Virus record (IMG/VR): IMGVR_UViG_3300029982_000660
Coordinates: 1-20,177 of that record
From: a virus
Strand: one strand, 5' to 3'
DNA: 20,177 bases
Position numbers and translations under genes: made by a program
In this document: piece after piece, positions 1 to 8,565 of the stretch
How the letters are laid out: the number at the start of each line of letters is the position of its first letter
Position numbering within the stretch: position 1 is the stretch's first letter
Notes under the pieces: model-generated
What the model was told of the DNA's origin: nothing
The model's database searches: none
What the model saw: the letters and a program-made list of their open reading frames with translations, nothing else

Positions 1-1127
1 TCAGTGGCGGGATCGTCATCTTTAAATGTTAGTTTGCCACCAAGATCATTGGAGATAAGGATATCATCAAGTTTCATAGATTCCCCACCAGCAACAGTTC
101 GTAAAATACTGTACAAACACATGCTATCAATGAACTGAGAATACCCAGTAGCATGTAACCAATGCCACAGTTTATAGATACTATCGGCGACCTGTTCATC
201 TCGTTGATATTTAACATACCGATATTTTGAATTAAGGTCTGGAGGACAGAAAATATCTTCATATCGAGCACCAGCAGCTTTTATGGCATTCATGATTTTT
301 GGAATATCGAAGTCAAGGTTCCAAATACCTAAGAAGTCAGTTTTGTTTTTATGAATTGCACCAAAGATCCATTGAATTAATTCAAGTGTCGTTTTACCAA
401 CATAATAATAATACTCAAATGGTTTAGAGGCCACAATTTGTTTTAGCTGTGATTTTGGATTTTTCTTAACATGAGCATCAAGCAATTCAGCGATATGTAT
501 ATCTAAAGTTTCTTTAGATGAGGCTTTAAACTCTTCTAGATCTCCACGACGATAACTTCCATCTGGATTTTTCACCACAAAGAAAGTTTCAAGAATTGCT
601 GTATAAACTTTATTCTCATGTGTTACTGTAATGATGTTGGGTGAGTCACCCTCACCATGTAATACATCTGTTTCAATATCAAAAAATCCAGTTGTAAGAG
701 GAGCTGGTGATTTACCAGACTCGTCAAAGGTCTTCATAAACTTATGTTTGATTAATGTCTCGATGTCTACATCGGCACCATAAACATAAGGACTATCACA
801 TAATTTTCTAAGAGATTGATATCCATTTCCTCCCCCTGTGTATCGACCATCACTTAGGGCTTTTGATAGGACATCTGTCATTTGATAATTATAGACATCA
901 TATCGATCAAGATTGGTTGTAAGTTCCCATTCTCGTTTTAATTCATTATTACGACAATTTGGTTTTGTCACGTAGAATGATCTACGAGGTTTATCGATAG
1001 TAACCAACCTTGGAACAACGGTACCATCTTCCATGTGACGAAGTGTTTTGACAACTACCGCATCGGATCCATCAAACATCTTGGGAATTGTGCATCCATG
1101 AATGTATTCATCAACATATTTGCTCAT
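1..1127 (-). CDS. Family B DNA polymerase, N-terminal half (partial)
   Basis: Replicative DNA polymerase of the phage. I translated the minus strand from the ATG at 1125-1127 and found it open to the left edge, so only about 375 N-terminal residues are present. The 3'-5' exonuclease motifs are clear: Exo I FFDIETD at residues 148-154 (D150, E152) and Exo II WNLDFDIPKI from residue 269 (N270, D274). The following SMKLDDILSNDLGGKL aligns well with T4/RB69 gp43 (SLESVAQHETKKGKL), so a T4-like family B enzyme is the best reading. The Exo III and polymerase motifs would lie beyond the left edge. The upstream ribosome site is weak (GGA about 9 nt before ATG). The gene is divergent from the small gene at 1264. 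Family assignment is strong, but completeness of the enzyme cannot be judged. Confidence 0.88.
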   Translation of the reverse strand, partial: MSKYVDEYIHGCTIPKMFDGSDAVVVKTLRHMEDGTVVPRLVTIDKPRRSFYVTKPNCRNNELKREWELTTNLDRYDVYNYQMTDVLSKALSDGRYTGGGNGYQSLRKLCDSPYVYGADVDIETLIKHKFMKTFDESGKSPAPLTTGFFDIETDVLHGEGDSPNIITVTHENKVYTAILETFFVVKNPDGSYRRGDLEEFKASSKETLDIHIAELLDAHVKKNPKSQLKQIVASKPFEYYYYVGKTTLELIQWIFGAIHKNKTDFLGIWNLDFDIPKIMNAIKAAGARYEDIFCPPDLNSKYRYVKYQRDEQVADSIYKLWHWLHATGYSQFIDSMCLYSILRTVAGGESMKLDDILISNDLGGKLTFKDDDPAT

Positions 1128-1287
1128 TGTTTATAATCCAAACAGTGTAACGTGTGGTGTATAAAATACCGATCTTGGATGATGAATTAGTTTGATCCTA
1201 GCATGGAATATTTTTTGAATACATATTACTATAGTGTAGAGTTTATATGGAGGTTGGGTTAGGATTGATATCAAACATCTTGGGAAT
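1071..1287. repeat. Pair of exact 18-bp direct repeats
   Basis: ATCAAACATCTTGGGAAT occurs at 1071-1088 and again at 1270-1287 in the same plus-strand orientation, 199 bp apart. The first copy lies inside the polymerase gene, which reads the opposite strand, and the second lies at the start of the small plus-strand gene. The repeats bracket the divergent intergenic region. The copies are read on opposite strands, so shared protein sequence cannot explain them. Confidence 0.8.
1249..1253 (+). promoter_or_regulatory. Shine-Dalgarno site that decides an ATT start
   Basis: GGAGG at 1249-1253 lies 10 nt before ATT at 1264. No ATG, GTG or TTG is in frame between the in-frame stop TAG at 1237-1239 and this point. 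The ATG at 1247 is in another frame and overlaps the site, so this GGAGG cannot serve it. Confidence 0.55.
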
Positions 1288-1503
1288 GACACACGAGAAT
1301 TACCATGTGTCACATTCCAAGATGAATGGGGAAATCCCATTAAGTTACAGATATCGAGTGCAGCAGGTAAAGACGGCGTGTGGTTTGGGTTCGCGACACT
1401 GATGAGGCATCCCATGCATTTAACACGAGCTGAAGTTGCAAAATTACTTCCATATCTCCAGAAGTTTGTTGAAACTGGTGATTTTGAATCTGCTCAACTA
1501 TAA
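1264..1503 (+). CDS. Small phage protein with ATT start, unknown function
   Basis: A 79-residue reading frame that begins at ATT, about 10 nt after a strong GGAGG. It reads I-D-I-K-H-L-G-N-D-T near the start and has a helix-like C-terminus with MHLTRAEVAKLLPYLQKF and FVETGDFESAQL. The sequence looks like a real soluble protein. As I recall, 'MHLTR-x-x-V-x-x-LLP-x-L-x-x-F' tails occur in small phage proteins of unknown function. The frame is closed upstream by TAG at 1237-1239, so ATT is the only plausible start. A frameshift joining it to the ATG frame at 1247 is a less likely alternative. It converges with the capsid gene, and one hairpin lies between them. The function is not recognised. 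Confidence 0.6.
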   Translation: MDIKHLGNDTRELPCVTFQDEWGNPIKLQISSAAGKDGVWFGFATLMRHPMHLTRAEVAKLLPYLQKFVETGDFESAQL

Positions 1504-1520
1504 TTTCAAAATAGCGATAC

Positions 1521-1548
1521 TCTCTCCCTGGATTGCTCCAGGGAGAGA
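1521..1548. terminator. Hairpin between convergent genes
   Basis: Arms TCTCTCCCTGG (1521-1531) and CCAGGGAGAGA (1538-1548) form a perfect 11-bp stem with a 6-nt loop. It lies between the ends of the 1264 gene and the capsid gene, so it can serve both strands. Neither side has a run of U, so it is not a classical intrinsic terminator. Confidence 0.6.
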
Positions 1549-1580
1549 GATACCGTTAGTAAAGTCTAGTCTATTTTTTG

Positions 1581-3770
1581 TTATTCCATCAGACCAGGCT
1601 GATCGAGCAGCAAGGAAAGTTCGGTATCGAGACCAGCGACAGTGATCAAAAACCCGAGCGGATTCGTGGGGAATAGGATCTCACGACTGTTAGCCACAAT
1701 ACGCTTGTTCGCCGCGCCGTTAGACACTGGGGTATACTGACCGACGAACGTACCACGATCGAGGATCGTACCAAACGAAGTCACGTCATCCGGCTTAGCA
1801 TCGCGTACCGGGATCACGAGCATCGTGTTGGCAAAGTACTCGAAGTTCGACTTGATGATGTCGAGCTGGGTACCATTCGGCAGCTTCAGTGAGTAGTTGG
1901 AATCGCGCGCAACCTCAACCTTGTCATCAAGGTTGTTCCAATACTGCTCAATGCCGAATAGGACTTCAGCGATCGGGCCAGAGGTCAGCACCTTGTAACG
2001 GGCGCGTTCGCCGGGCTCGAAGTTCTCGGTGTACATCGACTTGTTGTGGGCATCCGCAATCAGCGCCAGGATACGTGAAGTCACGTAGCTGTGCAGATCC
2101 GACAGACGCTCAGATTCACGCATCACTGCAGCATGAGATACATCGAGAGTGCCGATGAAGATATGGGGCAGGCTGAGCGTGCCAGCAACATAGTCCTGCG
2201 CAACCGACGAGTAGTAGTCGATGTCAGGGCTAGCAGCTTCGTACACCAGACGATTATAGACCGAGTTCATCACATCATTGATGATGGTCACCGAACGAGC
2301 ACTGTTGCCGATATTGATGACTTCAGATACCACGTTGGTCACTTCTTCGCCAACTTCCTGACCCATCAGGGAGTAATCGACAATGAAGTTACGGCCGACA
2401 GGAATCAGGAACTCGATTTCCTTGAAGTTCATACGCACAGCACCAGTCGTTTTCCGCATGTTCTCTTCAGAGAAGAACAGATACGGGGTCCAACCGATGA
2501 TCTGGAAAGTAAGCAGAGCAAAATCTGCTGACACACCAGACGGAACGCCAGACGGCAGAGTCGTGAACAGAGAAGCACCAACCGAACCGTTGCCGTTGAC
2601 ATACGAGGTCTTGATATTCAGGTCCGCATTGAACGAGATATCAATCTTCGTATTCACGCCGGTAAACGGTGCGAAGATGACCGAGGGATTGCCATTGGCC
2701 ATCAGCGAGCCAGCCGTCAGGTTCCACTTGCAACGAAGGGCCGCTGCACGATCACCAGAATCGTTCACGTTGGTCTGAGTAACGAACGCAGCGCTGCGCA
2801 GATACTGAGTTGGGAACGAATAGGTCTCAACAACCGGTGAGCCAGTGAGCGGGGTCGACGTGACCTGCACCAACACCGAACTTACCGAACCGCCTTCGGA
2901 CACGAGATCGGTCCAATCGACCGCCTGGAAGCCAATGGTGTTCGCATTCAGCGTCAGATCAAACAAGTTGACCTGTTGACCGGCAACGATGAGGTTGTCG
3001 GAGATCAGCGCAGCTGGGGTGCCGGTATCGTTGGCTTTCAGCGGTTTGATCACCTGTGGGGTGGTGTTGACCGCCGACGGATCACGATACAGTTCGATCA
3101 ATGGCTGACGAGCTGCAGCATAACGAGTCTTTGCAACCGGGTTCTGCGACAGATCGAGGTTGTAGACTTCTGGGCTCGGGGTCTTGATGATGACCACCGG
3201 ATCTTCAGCCGAACGACGGGGCAGAACACGATCGATCAACGAGCGGTGGGCACGCAGAACGGTCAGGGCCACGGCGAGACGAGAATCGCTGGTCACGCGG
3301 TCAGAGTATTCGCCGAAGGATTCGATAGCCTGGGATGCCTGCGCATTGACCATAGCAATCGACTGAGCACCATAGAGCTGACCCATCGGGATCTGCTTGG
3401 CATTGGCACGGCCCTTGTCTGCAAAGATCTTCGCATCGGAGGTACCACCAGACAGAATGCGAGCCACTTCGAGAGCACACTCGGTCCGGGTATCAGCTGG
3501 CACCTTGCACGAGTCGATGAAGTCCTGCAGCTTTTCGACGCTCAGCCCGCCGAAAGCATCCGAACGGTTGACGTTCAGCTTCGGAATGGTGTCAAGCGAT
3601 TCGAGACCGGGATCGGTGTTTCCAGTAGTCAGGGATTCTGTTGCCAAAAAGGTATGAGTACGATTGAAAATGTCTTTAACCGTCGCCACGTCCGCAGGAG
3701 CTGCAGTGTGTGACAGATGCGCCAGATAATTCTTCTTATAGGTTTCAAAAGCAGTCAATGGATTACTCAC
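1581..3770 (-). CDS. Putative major capsid protein
   Basis: A 729-residue protein, close in length to the phiKZ major capsid protein (about 747). The C-terminal third has a capsid-like flow: a long helix around IINDVMNSVYNRLVYEA, then YKVLTSGPIAEVLFG, IKSNFEYFANTMLVIPVRD, and RGTFVGQYTPVSN with NSREILFPTNPLGF. I recall this last pattern from jumbo-phage HK97-fold capsids. Start GTG at 3768-3770 has AAAGGAG 8 nt upstream and overlaps the stop of the preceding gene in GTGA, so translation is probably coupled. Codons are strikingly richer in G/C and C-ending than in neighbouring genes, as expected for very high expression. Possible prohead-protease sites of the [A/S]-x-E type lie at E150 (AIE) and E189 (SAE), by analogy with phiKZ capsid maturation. 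A tail sheath protein is the main alternative. Confidence 0.68.
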   Translation of the reverse strand: MSNPLTAFETYKKNYLAHLSHTAAPADVATVKDIFNRTHTFLATESLTTGNTDPGLESLDTIPKLNVNRSDAFGGLSVEKLQDFIDSCKVPADTRTECALEVARILSGGTSDAKIFADKGRANAKQIPMGQLYGAQSIAMVNAQASQAIESFGEYSDRVTSDSRLAVALTVLRAHRSLIDRVLPRRSAEDPVVIIKTPSPEVYNLDLSQNPVAKTRYAAARQPLIELYRDPSAVNTTPQVIKPLKANDTGTPAALISDNLIVAGQQVNLFDLTLNANTIGFQAVDWTDLVSEGGSVSSVLVQVTSTPLTGSPVVETYSFPTQYLRSAAFVTQTNVNDSGDRAAALRCKWNLTAGSLMANGNPSVIFAPFTGVNTKIDISFNADLNIKTSYVNGNGSVGASLFTTLPSGVPSGVSADFALLTFQIIGWTPYLFFSEENMRKTTGAVRMNFKEIEFLIPVGRNFIVDYSLMGQEVGEEVTNVVSEVINIGNSARSVTIINDVMNSVYNRLVYEAASPDIDYYSSVAQDYVAGTLSLPHIFIGTLDVSHAAVMRESERLSDLHSYVTSRILALIADAHNKSMYTENFEPGERARYKVLTSGPIAEVLFGIEQYWNNLDDKVEVARDSNYSLKLPNGTQLDIIKSNFEYFANTMLVIPVRDAKPDDVTSFGTILDRGTFVGQYTPVSNGAANKRIVANSREILFPTNPLGFLITVAGLDTELSLLLDQPGLME

Positions 3771-5374
3771 TCTGCAAACTCCTTTAATTTCTCAGTCAAT
3801 TTGAGCTGAGATACCAATGTTCTGGTGGTAGTGGCGGCGGCGATGAACAACAACGATCCACACCAGACCTTCAATAAATTGATGGCTTCGGCAGTAACGT
3901 CGGGGTCGGCTGCATTGATGAGACCTGCAACATATCGCAATACCGTAAGCCGGTAAAGATGATCATCGATGGTCTCAGATGGCAACGCAAGAGGCAACAA
4001 CGTGCTTACAGGTCGCGGTGGAACCGTTTGGTTCGGATCACCAGTTTGGCCTATAATATCATCGCTTGTTTGCGATGAATCTGAAGTATCCGCTGTAGGA
4101 TCTGCATCATCGGAAAATGCACCGGTATCAGTTGCATCTGGTGATTTTGGATCATCAGCTGGTGGAGTATCGTCTGGTGTCTCCGGTTCTGGAGTACCAG
4201 GTGGTGTTTTCTTTTTTGTTTTAACTGGTTTGTCAGGCACCTCTGGATCTTCCGGAGGATCTCCTGCGGTAATCTTAGCTTTGGCTGCTTCAGTACTTTC
4301 ATCATAGTTTAGTTTTCGAATAAACTGAAGACCACCTGTAGAAGTTACCTCTTTCAATTGCCGGTAGAGTGCATCATCAGAATCTGAGATTTCAATATTG
4401 GGACACTCGAAACGGTCATCAACGGCTTTCAGAAATGGGATGACATAATTTGTATCACGAATGGTTGTTGCACCTATACCACAGAAATTATGCAGTTGTT
4501 GCATAATCATGCGACGAGGATCTGCCAGACGGGATAAAGTATAGTCAATACCCAGTGCTTGCTGTCGAAAATACATTGCAAGATAATTAAGGAAAGAAAC
4601 ACCTGCTTTATTGTTAGATATCAGATTCCACCCGAGGGATGCTGTTAGTTCAACAGGATCCATAGGAAGAGCCAACATGGCAAGAATCGTAAGATATGAA
4701 GTAAACTCACCAGGTCCCTGAATAAGACCTGGAATATTAAGACTATTGATGAATTTCCAGACAAGGTCCGGGGTAGAAACACAATTGCTGGTATTCAATG
4801 TGACCGGATGATGAATTGGTGTCAGTGTAAATGTCGGTGACGTATACCCTTCAATCGATGTTAAAGTAACACGATAGGGAGTAACATCATTAACGACTGC
4901 AACACGATCATCATAGACAGTACATACAATGGCAAGTATATCATTGATACCAGGATAAACTTTATCTGATACCAAACGACTGCTTACTATCCTTAATGCA
5001 TCGATGAATTCACGTCCTTGCAGATGTACCGTACCATCTGGAAAATAGGTACGAATAAATTCACCAAGTGCACGATCGGTTACTTTTCGTGACTGCCAGG
5101 CAGATCGAATCTCAATCACTACTTTTTTCAGAAGGTCTCGATATATCTGACTGGTCTCGAGGGTCATAAAAATACTGATGTAGAAATACATGACACATTG
5201 GGCAAAGATGTATCGATTGCACTCTTCATCTGTCCAAACCAGATTGGGCACATCAATCAGTCGTACCGAAGGCAGTCCAGCAGTGACCATCGGTTGTGGT
5301 GGCAAAAGCATCTCCATACCAGTCATAGTGGCATGACGACGCAACAATAGAGGTGGGCATTTGGCTATCGACAT
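3767..5374 (-). CDS. Unknown protein with acidic linker, upstream of capsid
   Basis: A 535-residue protein that I do not recognise. ATG at 5372-5374 has AAGGAG 10 nt upstream. Residues 1 to about 355 look globular. About 366-462 is a disordered linker rich in Pro, Asp, Thr and Ser, with a basic patch KTKKK near 385-389. About 463-535 is a helical C-terminal part, including the hydrophobic stretch GSLLFIAAA. The stop overlaps the GTG of the capsid gene by 4 nt, so the two are probably made together. By position it could be a virion, scaffold or assembly partner of the capsid, but no motif proves this. It is the first gene of a minus-strand operon reading from the divergent region at 5375-5560. 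Its leader has a small 7-bp stem (TTCCTTT with AAAGGAA, 5398-5413). Confidence 0.85.
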   Translation of the reverse strand: MSIAKCPPLLLRRHATMTGMEMLLPPQPMVTAGLPSVRLIDVPNLVWTDEECNRYIFAQCVMYFYISIFMTLETSQIYRDLLKKVVIEIRSAWQSRKVTDRALGEFIRTYFPDGTVHLQGREFIDALRIVSSRLVSDKVYPGINDILAIVCTVYDDRVAVVNDVTPYRVTLTSIEGYTSPTFTLTPIHHPVTLNTSNCVSTPDLVWKFINSLNIPGLIQGPGEFTSYLTILAMLALPMDPVELTASLGWNLISNNKAGVSFLNYLAMYFRQQALGIDYTLSRLADPRRMIMQQLHNFCGIGATTIRDTNYVIPFLKAVDDRFECPNIEISDSDDALYRQLKEVTSTGGLQFIRKLNYDESTEAAKAKITAGDPPEDPEVPDKPVKTKKKTPPGTPEPETPDDTPPADDPKSPDATDTGAFSDDADPTADTSDSSQTSDDIIGQTGDPNQTVPPRPVSTLLPLALPSETIDDHLYRLTVLRYVAGLINAADPDVTAEAINLLKVWCGSLLFIAAATTTRTLVSQLKLTEKLKEFAE

Positions 5375-5417
5375 GCAAAACGACTCCTTGAAACAGCTTC
5401 CTTTAAAAAGGAAATAA

Positions 5418-5456
5418 CTCTGTCTATAATGTGATATGATATTTGTTATAAACTCT
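5418..5456. promoter_or_regulatory. Candidate divergent promoter region
   Basis: The AT-rich gap between the minus-strand capsid operon and the helicase gene contains CTATAATG, TGATATGAT and TTATAAAC in a row (about 5424-5453). TGATATGAT recurs in the other strongly divergent gap near 9488. Reading the minus strand, CATTATAGAC is a possible -10 element. The assignment rests on the shared motif and position only, and transcript starts are not visible. Confidence 0.35.
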
Positions 5457-5560
5457 TTCTAATTAAAAAATATCAATGAACCTCCATAATATGATTTATT
5501 GCATGTCCTCTCTACGTTGATCCAGGGGACCCGTTTCACCCAGTATATCGGGAATTCACA

Positions 5561-7150
5561 ATGCTCATGTCACCGGACTTATTTCTCGATTGTATTCTGT
5601 TCATCATCAATGATAACACAGACCAATCTCGTATCCTTGTTCGAGAGCTCATTATGCTCTTTGAAATTGATGCCCGTAACAATTCAACAATCGATCACGA
5701 TATTGCTCGTTTTTATATCCGTATTCTCAAAGCTATTATGGATACTGGGGTCTCAAAAAAGAACCCGGATGAACTGCGTATTATTCTTCTCAAGTTCCAA
5801 TCAGATGCTGTTTTGTCTAAACGAGGAGAAATTTATCAGTTATTGAATGCCACGTTTATGTCAACAGAATTGATGACACCAGAAAAACGTCAATCCTATG
5901 TTGATCGTATTCAAAATGTGCTCATCATGAACCGTTGTAATAAAATGGCACGGTCGTTTTATGGCACATTGGCTAAAGCTGGTGACATGATCAATCCGTT
6001 AGATCAAATTGCTGAATTAAGAAAACTCACTGGAATTGCTAAAGAAGTTGAAACTGCATTTGAAAATACAGCATCCACCACATCCTCAGGTGGTCGTTCT
6101 TTAATTGAACGAATTGATTTGTCTGATAAAACTTCGATGCAGGCAGGTCTACAGAAGCATAAAGAGATGGCGGTAACCGGGGTAATGAAACTTGGTTTAC
6201 AAGGCCTTAATCGTATGTTAGGTAAACGAGGTGGTCTTGCACGGGGCGAGTCAATGGCCTTTTATGCTCTTCCTCATCATTATAAATCTGGTATGCTGAT
6301 GAGTATCACTGGATGGATTGCTTTGTATAATGCTCCAGCTTTAGCACCAGAAGATATTGGAAAAAAAGCTCTTGTTCTTCTAATTTCTCTAGAAAATGAA
6401 GCGTATCAGAATTTTGTTTGGATGTTCCGTCACTTCTATCAGACAATCAATCAAATGACATCAGATCACCTGACGGATGATCAAGTGACTACCTGGACAT
6501 ATGAAGCATTTTCTGCTAAAGGATACACATTGATCATTGAACGACATCTGCCTTCTAAGTTTAATTATCCACAGTTTGTCGAAACGATTGAGATGTTTGA
6601 AAACTCAGGATTTGCCGTAGTTCTTGCCAGTGTAGATTATCCCAACCTAATGGCAAAAGATGGAATTAGTTCCGAACCTGCAGGTCGACATGATCTTGCA
6701 GTACGAGCCTTGTTCAGTGCCTTGTGTAACTATACTAAAACCAAAGGCATTACCTTTGTTGGGGCACACCCATTAAACCGAGAGGCCAAGAAGTTAGCGT
6801 CAAGTGGTATCACCAATGTTGTTAAACGACTTGATACCAATCAATTGGCAGATTCCTTTGATGTGACACGTGAAATTGATGTTGAAGTCTTTGTTCACAT
6901 CGAACGTAATCTCGAGGGAACCTCTTATCTGACAATGCAACGTGGAAAACATCGGTATGTCGATGATACGCCGGTAGCTCATCAATATTGTGCATATCGG
7001 TTTCATCCGGTGTTTGGTATTCGAGATGATGTAGAATTATCTCCTGAATATATAACAGATATTTATTCAGACCCACTTAGCACCCAAGGTGATCGTGGGG
7101 TTCCCAATCAGCCCCATGAAGCAGATGATGAGCAGATTTCGCTCTTCTAA
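5561..7150 (+). CDS. DnaB-like replicative helicase
   Basis: A 529-residue protein with the motif order of a DnaB-family 5'-3' replicative helicase, which unwinds DNA ahead of the polymerase. The N-terminal ~190 residues are helical. The RecA-like core follows. The P-loop is ALPHHYKSG (A236 to G244, K242, S243). ISLENE (E278) corresponds to DnaB 'SLEM'. ASVDYPNLM (D359, Y360) corresponds to 'DYLQLM'. GAHPLNREAKKL (about 401-412) corresponds to 'QLNREAE'. The Walker A glycines are replaced by Ala and Tyr, but the Lys and Ser are kept. The start ATG at 5561 has GGGA 7 nt upstream; ATG at 5567 is possible. The C-terminal ~30 residues are acidic and may bind partners. Two hairpins follow the stop. 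Family is secure; full ATPase activity is inferred. Confidence 0.85.
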   Translation: MLMSPDLFLDCILFIINDNTDQSRILVRELIMLFEIDARNNSTIDHDIARFYIRILKAIMDTGVSKKNPDELRIILLKFQSDAVLSKRGEIYQLLNATFMSTELMTPEKRQSYVDRIQNVLIMNRCNKMARSFYGTLAKAGDMINPLDQIAELRKLTGIAKEVETAFENTASTTSSGGRSLIERIDLSDKTSMQAGLQKHKEMAVTGVMKLGLQGLNRMLGKRGGLARGESMAFYALPHHYKSGMLMSITGWIALYNAPALAPEDIGKKALVLLISLENEAYQNFVWMFRHFYQTINQMTSDHLTDDQVTTWTYEAFSAKGYTLIIERHLPSKFNYPQFVETIEMFENSGFAVVLASVDYPNLMAKDGISSEPAGRHDLAVRALFSALCNYTKTKGITFVGAHPLNREAKKLASSGITNVVKRLDTNQLADSFDVTREIDVEVFVHIERNLEGTSYLTMQRGKHRYVDDTPVAHQYCAYRFHPVFGIRDDVELSPEYITDIYSDPLSTQGDRGVPNQPHEADDEQISLF

Positions 7151-7170
7151 AAATGACATTGTATTCTAAA

Positions 7171-7200
7171 CTCTGGTGTTTGATAAAGTGTGCACCAGAG
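7171..7200. terminator. Hairpin after helicase gene
   Basis: CTCTGGTG (7171-7178) pairs with CACCAGAG (7193-7200) around a 14-nt loop, about 20 nt after the helicase stop. No U-tract follows. It is weaker than the other hairpins in this window. Confidence 0.4.
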
Positions 7201-7228
7201 TGGTAATAAATAATACAGTGTTGTATAT

Positions 7229-7264
7229 TGTATGCACCCACACACCTCTTGATGGGAGCATACA
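7229..7264. terminator. Second hairpin after helicase gene
   Basis: TGTATGCACCCA (7229-7240) pairs with TGGGAGCATACA (7253-7264), 12 bp with one mismatch and a 12-nt loop. An A-rich run, not a U-run, follows on the plus strand. It may end the helicase transcript or mark the leader of the next gene. Confidence 0.45.
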
Positions 7265-7367
7265 CAAAAAAATATAGTCACAGACTTAATGTGATTATAC
7301 TCGTGCATCTTCTGTGGTATTCATATTTGTATGAAGCCATTCCTGCCAACTGCGAAAACAAAGGCGT

Positions 7368-8504
7368 ATGATTTCAATGGATAATTCTGAAGTTCAGGAA
7401 CCATCACTGTTCATTCAGTTTGATGAGGTAGAGTCTCCTGTCGAAAATAAAATTCCTATGTTCAAGAGTGAACGTGGTTTCAATATCAACATTGCTGAGA
7501 TCGCCAAGACGATCTATGAGCAAGGTATCGACGCAGTTCGTCTTATTGCTATTCCTTCCGTTGTTCGTGAACAGCATCGCGGTGATGACCGTTGCGACAC
7601 CCCCACTCTTTCAGAAGTCGGCGTTGCCACCGTTTCGTATGGTACCGGATTCGAATTCTGTCAGGTCATCGCAGGCACCGACGCTCGTCCAGTCAACATT
7701 GATAATGTCCTTTTTGTCAACAACGATCCAGCCAATACTGGTATCAATCATGGTACAATTGGTGTCGGTATCGGTACTTATTTCGCCATCGGCTGGAAGC
7801 GTCGGGCTGATAGTTTGACTCTGATCTATCGCGTGATCGAATGTGAAGAATATCTCTCCAGTGAGAACCAGCCACTCGATCGCAACAAGCGGGCGGCTCG
7901 TCCGATTGCAAAATTGACATGTTCGTTAGCAGGACATTCAACCCGCACCTGGCGTGGTGAGAGCGGCGATGTTCCGGCGGCACTTGCAGCACTACACGGA
8001 GCTACCGAAGAGCGAATGACATCTGACTACAGTGTCCCTGTGTACATGGACATGATTCGGATGATCAGTAGCACGGATGCCAGTCGTGCCATTGCTTCCA
8101 ACATGAAGCAGGGTGCATATGGGCCAATCGAATCCTGCACGCCAGAAACCTTCCGTCGGAAGATCTATGCGGAAATCGTGTCGGTTCGTAACAGTCAATA
8201 TGCAGACTTGCCGACGAGTGGCGATACCAAACGCAAGGTTGGGCCGTTGCATGCCGTTGAGACCATCGAGCTCGATCGTGAGCTTAATCTCATTCGGATC
8301 GAAATGGTCATTCCGCGGACGGATGGGTTGTCTCCCGTGCACTATAGGACGGAAGTAACTGCAGACAACTTCTTTGATCTCGATAGCCGCATTGCATTGG
8401 AACGTGGTCTTGTGTTGAAATGTTCGTCGTTTGAACGTTTCCGTACTGAACTGGAATCTCGCCGTGATCCGATTATCTCGGTGCATCTGACCAGTATCCG
8501 CTAA
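7368..8504 (+). CDS. Unknown protein with highly biased codons
   Basis: A 378-residue soluble protein that I do not recognise. It lacks signal peptides, membrane segments and obvious catalytic motifs. The first ~30 residues are acidic, followed by mixed alpha/beta sequence with several glycine-rich strands (for example GTIGVGIGTYFAIGW near residue 130). Like the putative capsid gene, and unlike the adjacent helicase, it favours C-ending and CGT/GGT codons, which suggests a very abundant product: a virion protein, a single-stranded DNA-binding protein, or another protein needed in stoichiometric amounts. Start ATG at 7368 has AAAGG only 3 nt upstream. ATG at 7377, 12 nt from the same site, is an equal candidate (375 aa). 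It sits between helicase and recombinase-like genes and converges with the next gene across a 15-bp hairpin. Confidence 0.85.
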   Translation: MISMDNSEVQEPSLFIQFDEVESPVENKIPMFKSERGFNINIAEIAKTIYEQGIDAVRLIAIPSVVREQHRGDDRCDTPTLSEVGVATVSYGTGFEFCQVIAGTDARPVNIDNVLFVNNDPANTGINHGTIGVGIGTYFAIGWKRRADSLTLIYRVIECEEYLSSENQPLDRNKRAARPIAKLTCSLAGHSTRTWRGESGDVPAALAALHGATEERMTSDYSVPVYMDMIRMISSTDASRAIASNMKQGAYGPIESCTPETFRRKIYAEIVSVRNSQYADLPTSGDTKRKVGPLHAVETIELDRELNLIRIEMVIPRTDGLSPVHYRTEVTADNFFDLDSRIALERGLVLKCSSFERFRTELESRRDPIISVHLTSIR

Positions 8505-8518
8505 GCTTAGTGGTTGCA

Positions 8519-8553
8519 CTAACAAGGATCCTCTTATCGAGGATCCTTGTTAG
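8519..8553. terminator. 15-bp hairpin between convergent genes
   Basis: Arms 8519-8533 and 8539-8553 pair perfectly (core AACAAGGATCCTC with GAGGATCCTTGTT) around a 5-nt loop. It lies between the stops of the 7368 and 8566 genes and can act on both strands. There is no U-tract. Confidence 0.65.
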
Positions 8554-8565
8554 GATGACTGTTTA

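Noticed and set aside
1131-1415. A 94-aa minus-strand frame between the polymerase and capsid genes
   Set aside because: Its composition looks random and it covers the well-formed 1264-1503 plus-strand frame, which has a ribosome site and a protein-like sequence.
2976-3713. A 245-aa plus-strand frame inside the capsid gene
   Set aside because: It is a shadow of the capsid gene in another frame. The minus-strand product has capsid-like sequence, codon bias and a ribosome site, and this frame has none of these.
3969-4307. A Ser/Gly/Val-rich 112-aa plus-strand frame
   Set aside because: It is the antisense of the acidic linker in the 3767-5374 gene. It has no ribosome site and low-complexity sequence.
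7077-7265. A 62-aa minus-strand frame over the end of the helicase gene
   Set aside because: It overlaps the helicase C-terminus and the two hairpins, and has no ribosome site or recognisable protein features.
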